Assembly: GCA_905221615.1 (NCBI GenBank)
Contig: CAJNDT010001846.1
Coordinates: forward strand, 149,501-213,500
Direction of reading: 5' to 3'
Origin: Symbiodinium sp. CCMP2592
Taxonomy: Eukaryota > Sar > Dinophyceae > Suessiales > Symbiodiniaceae
Length of the DNA: 64,000 bases
Both the position numbers and the translations under genes were made by a program. The notes beneath the pieces were generated by a model. The model saw nothing but the letters and a program-made list of their open reading frames with translations. It made no database searches and was not told where the DNA came from. Below are positions 51,274 to 61,944 of the stretch, one piece after another. Each line of letters starts with the position of its first letter. Within the stretch, counting starts at the first letter, position 1.

Positions 51274-51610
51274 GGTTAACAGAACCTTAAAAAGGAACCA
51301 GAAAACCCTCCCAACGCTCAGAGGTACGCACGAGGCCTTCCAAGCAGCGCATGGCTGCTGCGGTTCGGTTCTTCTCCAACTTCTCTCGGCCTCGGCTTGT
51401 CCACAGCATATCTTCCCTTTCGGGCCTTGGGATTAGGGTTCAGGGATTTAGGCTTCAGGGGTTTAGGGTTAAGCTAGCAACCCCAAGGAAGAGTATTACT
51501 AAATATTCCGGCTTCCATATTACTCTGTGTCCTGATCGGGGGGCTCCAAAATAAGAGGGTCTAAGGGTTCTTGACGCTCACGACGCTGATGGTATTGCCC
51601 CTGACCAGTT
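51274..51610. other. Spacer
   Basis: TTTAGGG-like motifs near 51435-51470; otherwise unique. Confidence 0.4.
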
Positions 51611-51720
51611 ACCCAGAGAGCCCAATATCCCCGAATCAAGGAATATACCTTAACTCGTGTTATTGGGCACCTCATAATTCACAGTCTAGTCCTCACTTGA
51701 AGGGTATTGGGCTCTCTGGA
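51611..51720. mobile_element. Family E element
   Basis: ACCCAGAGAGCCCAATATCC at the left, GAAGGGTATTGGGCTCTCTG at the right. Confidence 0.88.
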
Positions 51721-51870
51721 TACTGTCTCCGTGGCTGGCTGCGGGCCCCCCTGCCTTCTTGATTGGCTTCCTGCTTCCAAAACACCCTCTATCAACCTTT
51801 CAAGTTTTAGGGCCTATGGCTCGATCTTCTGACTGAGCTACATTTAAGGGGTATCGGACTCTCTGAAGCC

Positions 51871-51972
51871 GTCTTCTTCAACAACCGGGCCCCGAAAAGT
51901 TCAAGCTTTGTAACATAGAGCTAATATATAAAGCCAAAAAGCTTAAAGCTCCCCCGTTCACTATCTAAGGAA
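51871..51972. repeat. Dispersed repeat Q
   Basis: TCTTCTTCAACAACCGGGCC to GCTCCCCCGTTCACTATCT. A second copy lies at 58188-58290 and a partial one at about 9320. Confidence 0.8.
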
Positions 51973-52727
51973 GGAACCTACCTCAGAAGGACCGAGGCTG
52001 TCACATTCTGGCTCGATGTTGTCCCAAGCTCGCCCGACGGCGCCTGGCGACAAGAGCCGGCCCGGCTACAGTTTGACGCGTTGAAGCTCCAACCCTGACT
52101 CCCAAAACCAAAGCTCTAAACCCTAAACCCCAGACCCCCAAACCCCAAACCCCCAAACCTGCTCAATCCTGACTCCTAAATGAAAAACACGGCGCTTCCG
52201 ACGCTGAGCCCTCAACCTTAAGCTCAAACTCCTAGAACCCAAAGCCCCCAATACAGAATCCTGCATCACTGGAAAACCATCGCTTGGGGTTCCATGTTTA
52301 ACTATCGTAGAGCATACGTCGAAACCTCGTTCGAATCGTCAAGGCCCCAATATTAACCCCAATCAGACGTCCTCTCTATCATCCTAAACCCTAAACCCCA
52401 GCTCTAAATCCTAAACCCCCAAGCCCTCACCCCCTTCATTCACACAACACAACATGGCACCCTGAAGCGTCCCCAGAATACTTTTTACTATCTGAAAGCG
52501 TCTGTCTTAAGGCTTTTGGGCCAGAAAGCAAATGCTATGGAAGGAATTTTCTGCTATTTTGTGCCCTGGGGTTCTGTTATCTCACTGGCCCAAAACCCAG
52601 GGAAATCGAAGCTGAAACTTTCAGAACCGACTACCTTACAAGAACCCCAAAAGTTGAGAAGTTGAGTGTACAGCCAGTAAGTATTATACTATAACCATTC
52701 TCGAAGGAGCCAGAGGAAAACAGGCCC
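51973..52727. other. CCCTAAA spacer
   Basis: CCCTAAACCCC-type motifs (52118-52165 and 52384-52435), otherwise unique; no gene. Confidence 0.45.
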
Positions 52728-53033
52728 TACCTCAACCCTGAATAACCTTTAGAGGGTTCCTTATTATGATTTCTTTATATAAGTCCCTAGAAAATTGGGT
52801 TATTTGGGGCCAAGGTAACCTACCCTTTTAGGGTCCCTTATTATGATGTCTTTATATAGGTCCCTAAAAAGGGTAGGTTCCAAGGGCAAAAGGAGGGACC
52901 CTTAATAAGGACCCCTAGGTAAGATACCCTTCATATAGCCATCATATACCCATGATATAGCCCATTATAGGCTAAGGGTCCCCAGTAAGGGTCCCTCCTT
53001 TTCCCCTTTGAGAGGTTATTTGGGGTTAAGGTA
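52728..53033. mobile_element. Family L element with two units and a nested M element
   Basis: TACCTCAACCCTGAATAACC at the left, TTGGGGTTAAGGTA at the right. The internal unit occurs twice. Family M interrupts the right part. Confidence 0.75.
52882..53010. mobile_element. Family M foldback nested in L
   Basis: AAGGGCAAAAGGAGGGACCC at the left, GGGTCCCTCCTTTTCCCCTT at the right. Confidence 0.8.
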
Positions 53034-53038
53034 AACCC

Positions 53039-53164
53039 GACTTAAAGGCTCATGGGACTTAGTAAGTAAGGTTATAAGTAGGTTATTATTTTTAGGATAA
53101 CCCCACTTAGGGACTTATAACCCCATGTATAACCTACTTACTAAGTCCCATGATCCTCTAAGTA
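53039..53164. mobile_element. Family A element
   Basis: CTTAAAGGCTCATGGGACTT at the left, CCCATGATCCTCTAAGTA at the right; orientation 1. Confidence 0.9.
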
Positions 53165-53254
53165 AGCCTCTAAGCTGCTAGGGGCCGGTCAGTCTCATCA
53201 ATCAACCCGTTGAGCACCCTTGTCACGCCTCTTAAAGCACCCTTGAGAGCCCTC

Positions 53255-53473
53255 TACTTAAAGGCTCATGGGACTTAGTGAGGTTTAGGGTTCCTTTTAA
53301 GGGTACCATAGGGTTCTATAGTAGGGTTTAGAGTTTAGGGTTTAGGGTCTACTTAACGGCTCATGGGACTTAGTAAGTAAGGTTATAAGTAGGTTACAAT
53401 TAGGATAACCCCACTTCGGGGACTTATATCCCCAGTTATAACCCACTTACTAAGTCTCATGAGCCTTCAAGTA
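53255..53473. mobile_element. Composite: solo A arm, S spacer, full A element
   Basis: Arm TACTTAAAGGCTCATGGGAC at 53255, spacer TTTTAAGGGTACCATAGGG, full A at 53350-53473. Parallels 9779-9998. Confidence 0.85.
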
Positions 53474-53550
53474 CAGTTACTTTCGAGAACGCAGCAACTC
53501 GCGGTGAGCCCTGAGAACCTTGAAGCACACACTGTAAACTCCTTCATAAC

Positions 53551-53655
53551 TACTATTTGCTTAAGAACCCCCAAAAAATAAAAAAATAATAATCCCTATA
53601 TTATCCCTATAAGGAATATATTTTTTATTTTTTGGGGGTTCTTAAGCAAATAGTA
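53551..53655. mobile_element. Family N hairpin element
   Basis: TACTATTTGCTTAAGAACCC at the left, GGGTTCTTAAGCAAATAGTA at the right, perfectly complementary, with an A/T-run core. Confidence 0.92.
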
Positions 53656-53869
53656 GATAATTAATGATCCAGCCACAAGGAACCTGAACTTGCAGAGCGC
53701 AGCAGCCCCCTGACTTTACTCTCCTTCTAAGGCAAACAGCAAAATACCCCGTATCTTGGAGATCCACATAGACGACAGCATGAAGCAACAAATCGCTAAT
53801 AACCAAAGAAATACTCAACAGCCCTACACGCTTAACCCTACCCCTAAACCCTAAACCACCACCACCACG

Positions 53870-53946
53870 ACGACTACTATATACTACTACCGCTGCCACT
53901 GCCACTGCCACTGCCACTGTCACTGTTACTGCTACTGCTACTGCTA

Positions 53947-53981
<35 letters not shown>

Positions 53982-53985
53982 AGCC
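53870..53985 (+). repeat. ACT/CTG triplet-rich tract
   Basis: GCCACTGCCACTGCCACTG repeats, then a run of about ten CTG triplets (53950-53980). Confidence 0.9.
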
Positions 53986-54561
53986 GCGCTGTTACCACTA
54001 GCCTAAACCCTAAATCCTAAACCTCTTAAAGCCCTAAAGCCCTCAAGCCCTAAACCCCTGAAACCCTGAAGCCCTCAACCCCTACACCCCTAAAGAACGA
54101 AACCCTTAGAAAGGGATATTGGGAACCCTACTAAATCCTAAACTCCTAAACCCTAGAAAAACCCTAAGCCTAAATCCCAAAACCCTAAAACCGGCCTTTT
54201 TCTTTGCCCACCCTTCTCTTGGCCGCCTCGAGGGCTTTCGGGTTCAGGAGTTTAAGGTTTAGGGTTAAAGTTCAGGGTTTAGGGTCTACAATCTGAGTTT
54301 GGGCCCTGCTTTTATTTTTTGTGTGCTTCAGAAAGGTCTTTGATTTTGGTTGTGTTTTGGCAATGTCTTTTCTGAAGGCTCCAAAGCCCCAAGCTTGGGA
54401 TGTAGACCTTAAAAGCATGCTCAGGCTCCCTCTATATTTAATTTTGAAGTGTTTTGCTCATATCCCGTATACTTGTCAACCTTAAACCACCCCATAAAGC
54501 CTTATACAACCTCGCTAAAACCAGCGCAACCCTGAACCCTGAACCCCAAAATACAAATCCC
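53986..54561. other. CCCTAAA spacer
   Basis: Dense CCCTAAA/CCCTGAA motifs to 54200, then unique sequence; no gene. Confidence 0.5.
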
Positions 54562-54645
54562 TACCTCAACCCCAAGGAACCTAATTACATCTCTGGGGAC
54601 TTATATAAGGGAGTCATCATCAGGAACCTCAGAAAGGTAGGGTTT
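54562..54645. mobile_element. Family L element, diverged
   Basis: TACCTCAACCCCAAGGAACC at the left, CCTCAGAAAGGTAGGGTTTC at the right, with the ACTTATATAAGGGAGTCAT core. Confidence 0.6.
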
Positions 54646-54653
54646 CCCAGAAA

Positions 54654-54754
54654 GCCCAATACCCCTTACTTAAGGAACATACCTTACATTGTAAGGGGCA
54701 GAATATTGTGATTTGAGGTATATACCTGCGTTAAGGTGTATTATGCTCTCTGGG
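54654..54754. mobile_element. Family E element
   Basis: CCCAGAAAGCCCAATACCCC at the left, GTGTATTATGCTCTCTGGG at the right. Confidence 0.82.
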
Positions 54755-55018
54755 TTTCTAGGATCCCCCTAAATAAACCCTAAATGTAGGAACCTGAATA
54801 AGAAAGGGTTTCTTTTGAGGGCTCAGAAAGGGTTACCATTAGGGCAAGTACGGGGGTTTGGGCCTGAAGATTGGAATTGGGCTCCGGCGTATTTTGTACT
54901 ATATCTATATAACAGCTTGAAGCCAGAGTTTGAGTAGCATGCCCTCGAGCTTAGGGACTGTACGGCCCAATGTAAAACTGACCCAGAAAGAGCCCCTGAT
55001 CCTTGAAGCACGTTGACC

Positions 55019-55128
55019 TACTTGTCGGGTATCATGGGAAACTAAAGGTTAAGCTTTTTGGTTATATAGGGATTATATAGGGGCTATACTACCCCAAAAC
55101 AGGTTCAAGGTTACCTACTCGACTACTA
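55019..55128. mobile_element. Family K element
   Basis: TACTTGTCGGGTATCATGGG at the left, TTACCTACTCGACTACTA at the right. Confidence 0.9.
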
Positions 55129-55390
55129 GGTTGAGAAGCCAGGTAAAACAGCAACTTGCAAGGAGACTGAGAATTCCAAAACCAAACGTGTGCATCCTAC
55201 AAGCACTCGAATCACTTGAGTGCAATATTGGAGCCTCAATCCGCAGAATGGGGTATTGCAGCTACATTAAGGAAGTGTATCGTTGGTTATTCCGCCCCCT
55301 AGCTTAAGCATCTGGCACAGCTTGCGGCCACGGCGGTCTGCCAGAAGACGAAAGCCTGAAGGCTTGGCTTCAAAGCCTTATCGCACTAAA

Positions 55391-55508
55391 ATAGGGCCCA
55401 AAGCACATAAGCAACAATAAGAATAGGGATATCCCATATAAGCCCCTTCATAATGAAGCCCAACAAGCTATAACAGCTTATGCTTATGTGCTTTTTGGGG
55501 TCCCTATA
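55391..55508. mobile_element. Foldback element P
   Basis: AGGGCCCAAAGCACATAAGC at the left, GCTTATGTGCTTTTTGGGGT at the right. Single copy in the window. Confidence 0.8.
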
Positions 55509-55559
55509 AAAGGCTCATTGGACTGAGAAAGCAAGTCACAGATGTGGCTTTAATTAAGA

Positions 55560-55664
55560 TACTGTTGAAGGACAAAATCCTGCATTACCCTTTATAAGGA
55601 ATCTACCATAGTTCCCATAGTTTCGAGTCCTTAGGGCCACGCAGGATTTTGTCCATCAGCAGTA
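55560..55664. mobile_element. Family D2 element
   Basis: TACTGTTGAAGGACAAAATC at the left, GATTTTGTCCATCAGCAGTA at the right. Confidence 0.9.
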
Positions 55665-56442
55665 GCACGTAGGGGGCCTTGGGCCTTGTAACCCCCCATA
55701 GAACCTACTTACTGAGTGCACTGGTCCTTGAAGCATAGCCCGAGGCCTTAACCCTGGATCATCTCGCTTGCTACTAACACGTTCCATGTGTACTCCCATA
55801 CGGTTCTAATAGTGTCATGTAGCACGAATCCCTGGTCTGAAACTAAGTCTCCTAGCTTACATCCAAGCCGGCACCGCCCTTGCTCCCCAGAAGGTAACCT
55901 AAATGTGTGGGGTTTCTGCAAGTCAGAGAATTAATCCGTGCAATACTACTTAACCTGGGTTCATGACTCAACTGGTCATAATAGCAGTACTACTAAGTCC
56001 CTTTTAGATTTCTAGAACCAGACTATGGAACAGTCCCTTAACTCATGATATTAGATCCCCTCTTATCTAAGGAATATCTTCGTTAATTAAGGGATTTTGA
56101 GCTCTCAGGATTGACGTGATTCCAGACACGCCTTTTTCTGTACAAATTTATGATGTCTTTTGGGCGGTGGTCTCTCAAAAGTTGTGGTATTTCATAGGCG
56201 CCTAAATCAGGTGTCCGCTTCGTTCCATTACATCGGTAGTTCTCGAAATTAGGGTCCCCTGTTTTGACCCCCCTCCAAATTAATACGGCACCCTCATAAA
56301 AAGTATACAAAAGGACCCCAAACCCTAATCCCTAAAAAGGACCCCCCGCAAAGGAGCCTTAATACAAAGAGCTACCCACATGGCCGGGGCCCAAACGAAG
56401 CTGGTCAGGAGCCATCGCGGCGTAGCCATGACCATGGCTTTG
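55665..56442. other. Spacer with decayed foldbacks
   Basis: An E-like right arm near 56060-56105 and a J/B-like remnant at 56236-56370; nothing coding recognised. Confidence 0.4.
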
Positions 56443-56557
56443 GGGGTTACGGGACTTAGTAAGTTGGGCTATAAGTAGCTTATAATTAGGATAACCCCAC
56501 TTAGGGGACTTATAACCCCAATTATAACCTACTTACTAAGTCCCATGATCCTCTAAG
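56443..56557. mobile_element. Family A element, left end truncated
   Basis: GGTTACGGGACTTAGTAAGT at the left, CCCATGATCCTCTAAGG at the right. Confidence 0.85.
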
Positions 56558-56565
56558 GAGGGATT

Positions 56566-56725
56566 TGGGGTTCAGGGCTTAGGGGTTCAGGGCTTAGGGG
56601 TTTAGGGTTTTCATAGTAATAGCCATGACCATGGCTATTACTATTTCAGCCGGGTTTGTCAAGTTAGGGGTTCAGGGCTTAGGGGTTTGGGGCTAAGGGT
56701 TTAGGGTTTTCATAGTAATAGCCGG
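56566..56725. repeat. Duplicated TTTAGGG segment with a palindrome
   Basis: The phrase TTTAGGGTTTTCATAGTAAT occurs twice (about 56599 and 56699). The first copy ends in a palindrome, AGTAATAGCCATG/CATGGCTATTACT. Confidence 0.8.
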
Positions 56726-56944
56726 GCTACCGCAGTTGGGGTTTCGGGTGTAATTTCAGGATTTGCCGACCTACACCCTAAACGCTCGCCCTTGAGGGCT
56801 TGTGATTTGAGCTTTTAGGGTTTAGGGTTTGGGTTGCGAGATGCGCGTTTGGGTCCTCGACAGTTCATGGAGGGGGTTGAGGTCTCAGGTTCAGGGTTTC
56901 AGGCGTGCTTTCTTTGACGGTTTTTTATGCTTCAGGCGGTCTGG

Positions 56945-57034
56945 GTTTAAAAAATAGGGACCCTAATATAGTACCCTTAACAGTAGGATCCTTAGTATAA
57001 GGCCCCCAAAGTAAGGTACCCCCCAAATTTTCAG
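56945..57034. mobile_element. Family B element, decayed ends
   Basis: AAATAGGGACCCTAATATAG at the left, GGTACCCCCCAAATTTTCAG at the right. Confidence 0.7.
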
Positions 57035-57448
57035 CATGAGCTTTATGAGTAGGTTCAAAGTGGCCCTCGCAGCAACTTCTGGGGCCGAAGCCTCGGATGC
57101 AGCAGCAGTACCTACTCTGACTACCCCAGTAACTTTGGTAGTACAGGTTCCTTGGATACAGCGGCAAGAGAGGAGCTGAACGTAAAACAGAAAACAGGAA
57201 ACCCAAAAGCAATCCTAGGCCGTCGAGAGTTCAGCACCGACTCTCATATAGCATTTCTCTGTGAAGTGGTGATTTTCTGACTACTGGTATCCACAATAGG
57301 AAACCCAACCTTCCGACATGTACTTATTCGAAGTTTTGCATTACGGCTCACGGTATCTTACATACAGCGCTAAACCCCAGGCCCCAAGCCCTAAACCCTG
57401 ATAACCATATCCTAAGTTCTAAACCCTAGGCCCTCAACTAAACACCCT

Positions 57449-57546
57449 AACGGGGACCTAGTAAGTAAGGTTATGAGTAGGTTATACTTAGGACGGCCCC
57501 ACTTAACGTATAACCCCAATTATAACATACTTTCTAAGTCCTATTA
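57449..57546. mobile_element. Family A element, shortened
   Basis: GGGGACCTAGTAAGTAAGGT at the left, ACATACTTTCTAAGTCCTAT at the right. Confidence 0.7.
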
Positions 57547-57710
57547 AGGCCCCTATATCATATACCCCTATTATAGATCCCTTGTGACACCCTTTAAAGG
57601 AGTGCTTAAAGTAACCCTACTCTAATTATTAAGACTACTCGGCTAAACACCTGAACCGGAACCATGGGTCCCCGAGGCAGAACCTTCTTTCTTATTATTG
57701 GCCCGCCGGA

Positions 57711-57878
57711 GAGCCCAATACCTTAGAAGGGCCCCCCACCCTGTAATAGTGACTATAAGGATTATATTAGGGCCCTATTATATCCCTATTATACCACTAT
57801 TACAGGGTGAAAGCTCCTTCTAACCAATACCCCTCAACTAAGGAATACGGTAACTAATAATGAGCTTCATATTAATAC
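57711..57878. mobile_element. Family E element carrying a nested H element
   Basis: GAGCCCAATACC before and CCAATACCCCTCAACTAAGG after the H element. The E right arm is not preserved and an F-like remnant follows at 57880. Confidence 0.7.
57715..57831. mobile_element. Family H element (hAT-like) with perfect 8-bp duplication
   Basis: CCAATACC at 57715-57722 and again at 57824-57831 flank the 101-bp element TTAGAAGGGGCC ... CTCCTTCTAA. Taking out the element and one duplicate restores the E consensus. Confidence 0.88.
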
Positions 57879-58187
57879 CTAGAGGACCTTTATGATTGGA
57901 ATAGGGTTGTGGGTATACTTTAGTATGTTGCGCAAAGGAGCCCTGAGCAATAAGATTGGTAGTCAGTGCTTCAAGCTTCGAGATTCTTGAGCCAGTTACT
58001 GAACACAAGGCTTTGCAGTGACCCAGCAATATGGCGGGTAGTTGCACAATATGCATCTGCTCAAAGGTACTATAAGGGCTTCTCGTATCCCGGAGACTCC
58101 AACACACCTGAATTATTCAAGATTGCCCTGACTTTAAAAGGTATATTCCTGGACTATTAGGGGCTTTGCAGTCTGTGGTATGTAAGG

Positions 58188-58290
58188 GTCTCTTCTTCAA
58201 CAACCGGGCCCCAAAGAGTTCAAACTTTCTAAGATAGGGCTAACATATAAAGCCAAAAAGCTTAAAGTTGCCCCGTTCACTATCTGAGAA
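58188..58290. repeat. Dispersed repeat Q
   Basis: TCTTCTTCAACAACCGGGCC to GCCCCGTTCACTATCT, the second copy of 51871-51972. Confidence 0.8.
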
Positions 58291-58498
58291 AATAAGATCC
58301 TCCGGTATACCTTTCAGGGTAGTCTTTTCTCTGCTTAAGATTAGGGGTTCTTTTAAAAGGGAACGGCATGGGTTCTAAGAAGGGGATTTAACGCTAAACC
58401 TTAAATGCTAGACCCTAACCCCTAAACCTGAACCCTAAGGCCCAAACCCTAAACCTTCTCCTCAGAGAGCCCACTAATAGGAGCTTTGCAGTCTGTGG

Positions 58499-58698
58499 TA
58501 CTGTTGATGGACGAAATCCTGCATTACCCAGTATAAGGAATATACTATATTTCCCGTAGTTTAGAGTCTTTAGGGTCATGCAGGACTTCTAGGTGGGGCT
58601 TTGAAAGCCTTTGAAAAATATTAGTAAACAAGATCCTGTTAAACCGGGAAAATATAAAATGTCCCAAAGCCCTACCTAGACTTTGTCCATCAGCAGTA
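58499..58698. mobile_element. Family D2 element with a small foldback inserted in it
   Basis: TA (58499-58500) CTGTTGATGGACGAAATCC ... CTTTGTCCATCAGCAG TA (58697-58698). A 93-bp foldback (58588-58680) splits the right arm. The empty version of the same target lies at 58161-58190. Confidence 0.9.
58588..58680. mobile_element. Small foldback nested in D2
   Basis: TCTAGGTGGGGCTTTG at the left, CAAAGCCCTACCTAGA at the right (one mismatch). CT or CTT is duplicated at the junction. Confidence 0.82.
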
Positions 58699-59958
58699 TG
58701 TAAGGGGATTTAGTGCCCGGGGTCCCACCTTCTCTCGCGATCATCGGAGGCCTCCTGCCAAAAGCATGTCGGCATTAGGATCTCCGAACCACTGGGATAT
58801 TCAGAGTGTAGGGTTTCAGGATATTCAGAGTGTAGGGTTTCAGGAGCAATGGTTTCAGGGCTTTAGGGTTGAAAGTTGAGGGGTTTGGGATTTACGGTTG
58901 CGTGAGTGTGTGCGGGTGTATGTGTGTGTGTGTTGGATCTACTGGAATTTCCGAGAGCCCTTAATGCTGAACCTGATACCCTTTCTACTCGAGCATTAGT
59001 TTGACATCACAGCCCAGTGGTCGCGCCCTTGCAAAGAAACGTTCGACGACTTGTAATGCGTTCCGAAGCCCTGGGTAATAAACCCACTTGTGCCCTGGGG
59101 TTTAGGTGTGAGGCTGTGACAGAAGCCGCAGAACGATGAAGGGAAAATCGTTAGGAAACACGTTTCCAATACTGGTGGAATGGCAGTATTAGGAGCGCAA
59201 TAACAGTGCTCGCGACACTTACGGCAGTACAAAACAGCTGCTGCTGTGTGTGCGCGGGGAAGTACGAGTATTGATGCCCTGGGTCGCAGTGGGAAAAAGA
59301 GGTGTATCGATACTTACGGTCAAGCATCATACGCAACCCTAAACGCACACGCGGGAACGAGCTTGTAGCAATAGCGTTGATCGCAACAGTTGCTGCCAGA
59401 AGCCTGTAAACCAGTGGCTACAACGGAGGATACCCCTAAAGCCCAAACCCCTAAATGCCAAACCAAAGAGCTGTGTTTGAGCGTTTTTGGGGTTGCAGCA
59501 ACGGTTTGGAGTTGGTGATGTACGGGGGTGGCCATATACAGGCAAGTAGAGCTGAAATGTTATTCTGATTATGGCTTCGTATGTAATAATTAGGGCTGGT
59601 TTAAGGCTTTTATTCGGTATCGTTTCCCTTCTAGGTTTTTAGGTTTATTATATCGGGGCTTATGTGTTTCGTATGGGTGTACGGACCTTGATAAGCAGAA
59701 ACATATTTCCTTGGCTCCCAAGCTTTCCCACACTGCCATTGTTTCCGTGGGCTCCCCTGATGTAATAACTGTAACAGTACTCCTCAGGGCTGCCGTATCT
59801 CAATTTCAGTAGTATTCTTCTGCACAACCCCTTTTTTAATTAGGAAGGCCCCTTTTTATGGAAGCCCAAATACTGCAATTACCAAAATCATTCCTTAGGG
59901 TTCCTTGATACAGTTATACTATGATCTTCCCGACCCCCTATTCCAACCAATAAGACCC
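58699..59958. other. Spacer
   Basis: GATATTCAGAGTGTAGGGTT repeated at 58798 and 58821, and a TG-rich tract at 58900-58935. Overlapping short frames at 58996-59545 are unrecognised; a decayed F-like stretch lies near 59830-59940. Confidence 0.4.
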
Positions 59959-60082
59959 TACTTAAAGGCTCATGGGACTTAGTAAGTAAGGTTATAAGTA
60001 GGTTATTGTTAAGATAACCCCACTTAGGGGACTTATACCCCCACTTATAACCTACTTACTAAGTCCCATGATCCTCTAAGTA
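59959..60082. mobile_element. Family A element
   Basis: TACTTAAAGGCTCATGGGAC at the left, CCCATGATCCTCTAAGTA at the right; orientation 1. Confidence 0.92.
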
Positions 60083-60144
60083 GTATCACCAGCTGCAGTG
60101 CCAGGGATAAACGAGCCAGCCTCGATGATCAAGAGAACCGCAAC

Positions 60145-60250
60145 TACTATTTGCTTAAGAAACACCCAAAAAATAAAAATAATAATCCCTATACTACCCC
60201 CATTAGGTATAGATTTTTTCTATTTCTAGGGGGTTCTTAAGCAAATAGTA
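60145..60250. mobile_element. Family N hairpin element
   Basis: TACTATTTGCTTAAGAAACA at the left, GGGTTCTTAAGCAAATAGTA at the right. Near-identical to 53551-53655. Confidence 0.9.
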
Positions 60251-60272
60251 GGCAAGCATTGCAAATACAGGC

Positions 60273-60398
60273 TACTTAAAGACTCATGGGACTTAGTAAA
60301 TAAGGTTATAAGTAGGTTCTAAGTACCCTAAGTAGGGTTTTCCTAATTAAAGCCTACTTATATAAGCTTACTTACTGAGTCCCGTGAGCCTTCAAGTA
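60273..60398. mobile_element. Family A element
   Basis: TACTTAAAGACTCATGGGAC at the left, CCCGTGAGCCTTCAAGTA at the right. Confidence 0.88.
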
Positions 60399-60784
60399 CA
60401 GTAGGGCTTTATATAGTGGCTTAGATGCTAGGCTTCTGTTGCGTTTTATAATAAGTGCCCATAGGTGCATGTGCAGCCACGGCTAAACGGAGCCTGACCG
60501 CTTTATTGTCAAAGCTTAAACATCAACATGGCGAATGCAACAACAGAAGTAGTCTGAATGAGGTTGGTGCCAGCAGCATCAGCGCCAGACAAAGTTAAAC
60601 TCTATATACCTAAAAAGCCTTCGAGACAACCCTTCGCACGCCCCGCAGCACACGAGCCACATGTAAAGCTTTTTTCACGCCGGTTGGGCAAATTGAACAT
60701 GGAACCAAGTCTGTACCAGACTTCCAGGCATAGACCGCCAAGGCCTTCCTTCTTGGTTCTTCCTTAATTTGGTTGCTGAGTTCA

Positions 60785-60862
60785 TAAGCCCCCCAAAAGT
60801 GTACACTTTTAGTTTTATGTGGGTCATATTATCCCAGAAAGTGTAAAGTGTATCCACTCAGC
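60785..60862. mobile_element. Small foldback O
   Basis: Contains the perfect palindrome AAAAGTGTACACTTTT at 60795-60810 and a second AAAGTGTAAAGTGTA stretch near 60838. Confidence 0.5.
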
Positions 60863-60885
60863 TTTTAGAGCGAGGCGAGCCTACA

Positions 60886-60986
60886 GGACCCAATACCCCT
60901 TCATTGAGGAATAGACCTGAAACTTAGAAGGTGCTTCACACTATCATAACAAATACTCCTTAATGAAGGGGTATTGGGCTCTCTGG
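60886..60986. mobile_element. Family E element
   Basis: ACCCAATACCCCTTCATTGA at the left, GGGGTATTGGGCTCTCTGG at the right. Confidence 0.8.
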
Positions 60987-61208
60987 AAGTAGCTCTGACC
61001 TTCGGAAACTTTGCCAAACTTTTCCAGATTTCTCCATCTCGACTACATATCCAGACTTCCCGAAGGAGCTAACAAAAGCAGAACTCAGAACAAAGGCCTA
61101 TCTATTTGTCTAGGATCCCTCTTGGGGGTTTGGGTACAGAAATATCAAACAATCTTCAGTCAAGCGCCCGTCCGCAACCCAAGACTTTAGGGTTTAGGCC
61201 TAGGGTTT

Positions 61209-61330
61209 AACTTAGAGGATCATGGGACTTAGTAAGTAGGTTATAACTGGGATATAAGTCCCCGAAGAGGGGTTATCCTAATTATAACCTACTTATAACC
61301 TTTCTTACTAAGTCCCATGAGCCTTTAAGT
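61209..61330. mobile_element. Family A element
   Basis: CTTAGAGGATCATGGGACTT at the left, CCCATGAGCCTTTAAGT at the right; orientation 2. Confidence 0.9.
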
Positions 61331-61421
61331 CCTGAACCCTGCAATGCGTTGCTGGCCGCTGGATGCAGCTCAGACTCAGACAACCGGGTTTATCGCCCCG
61401 AAAAACACACATGCAAACTTT

Positions 61422-61526
61422 AGGTACGGCCCCCATACAGTAAGAGTCTATAATAGGGCTACTATTAAGGTCCTGCTATATCTATATTATGAACATTATT
61501 CAACTATTACTGAGTGGGGGCCGTAC
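61422..61526. mobile_element. H-like foldback element
   Basis: TAGGTACGGCCCCCATACAG at the left, GTGGGGGCCGTACCCAA at the right. The flanks GCAAACTT and GTAAACTC suggest a worn 8-bp duplication. Confidence 0.65.
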
Positions 61527-61835
61527 CCAATGTAAACTCAAGGTAGGGGTACCTCATGTAAACAACGCACATCTTTACAACCAAACCATATAAATCCTGG
61601 GACAAAGGACAACAAGAATCTTGCAGCCAATTGGTATTGGCGACTTGAAAATAGAACTTCCTGTTCATAAAGACATAATGATATCGCTGTGAAGAGCGTC
61701 TGCTTATCCCCTGCTTCCATTTTCGAACCGTGAACCTCGAACCCTCAACCCCCAAACCCAGAAGCCAACAATCCCAAACTGAAAGCCTCAAGCCCTCTTT
61801 GCGGTCAGTGCTGATGGGTCTACTTGCATGATTCC

Positions 61836-61944
61836 TACGGTTGATGATATAAACCCTGCATTACCTTAAGGACCCTAGACGATGGGAACTATGGTATATT
61901 CCTTATTAATTATGGGTAATGCAGGATTTATATCATCAACCGTA
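61836..61944. mobile_element. Family D element
   Basis: TACGGTTGATGATATAAACC at the left, TTATATCATCAACCGTA at the right. Confidence 0.92.
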
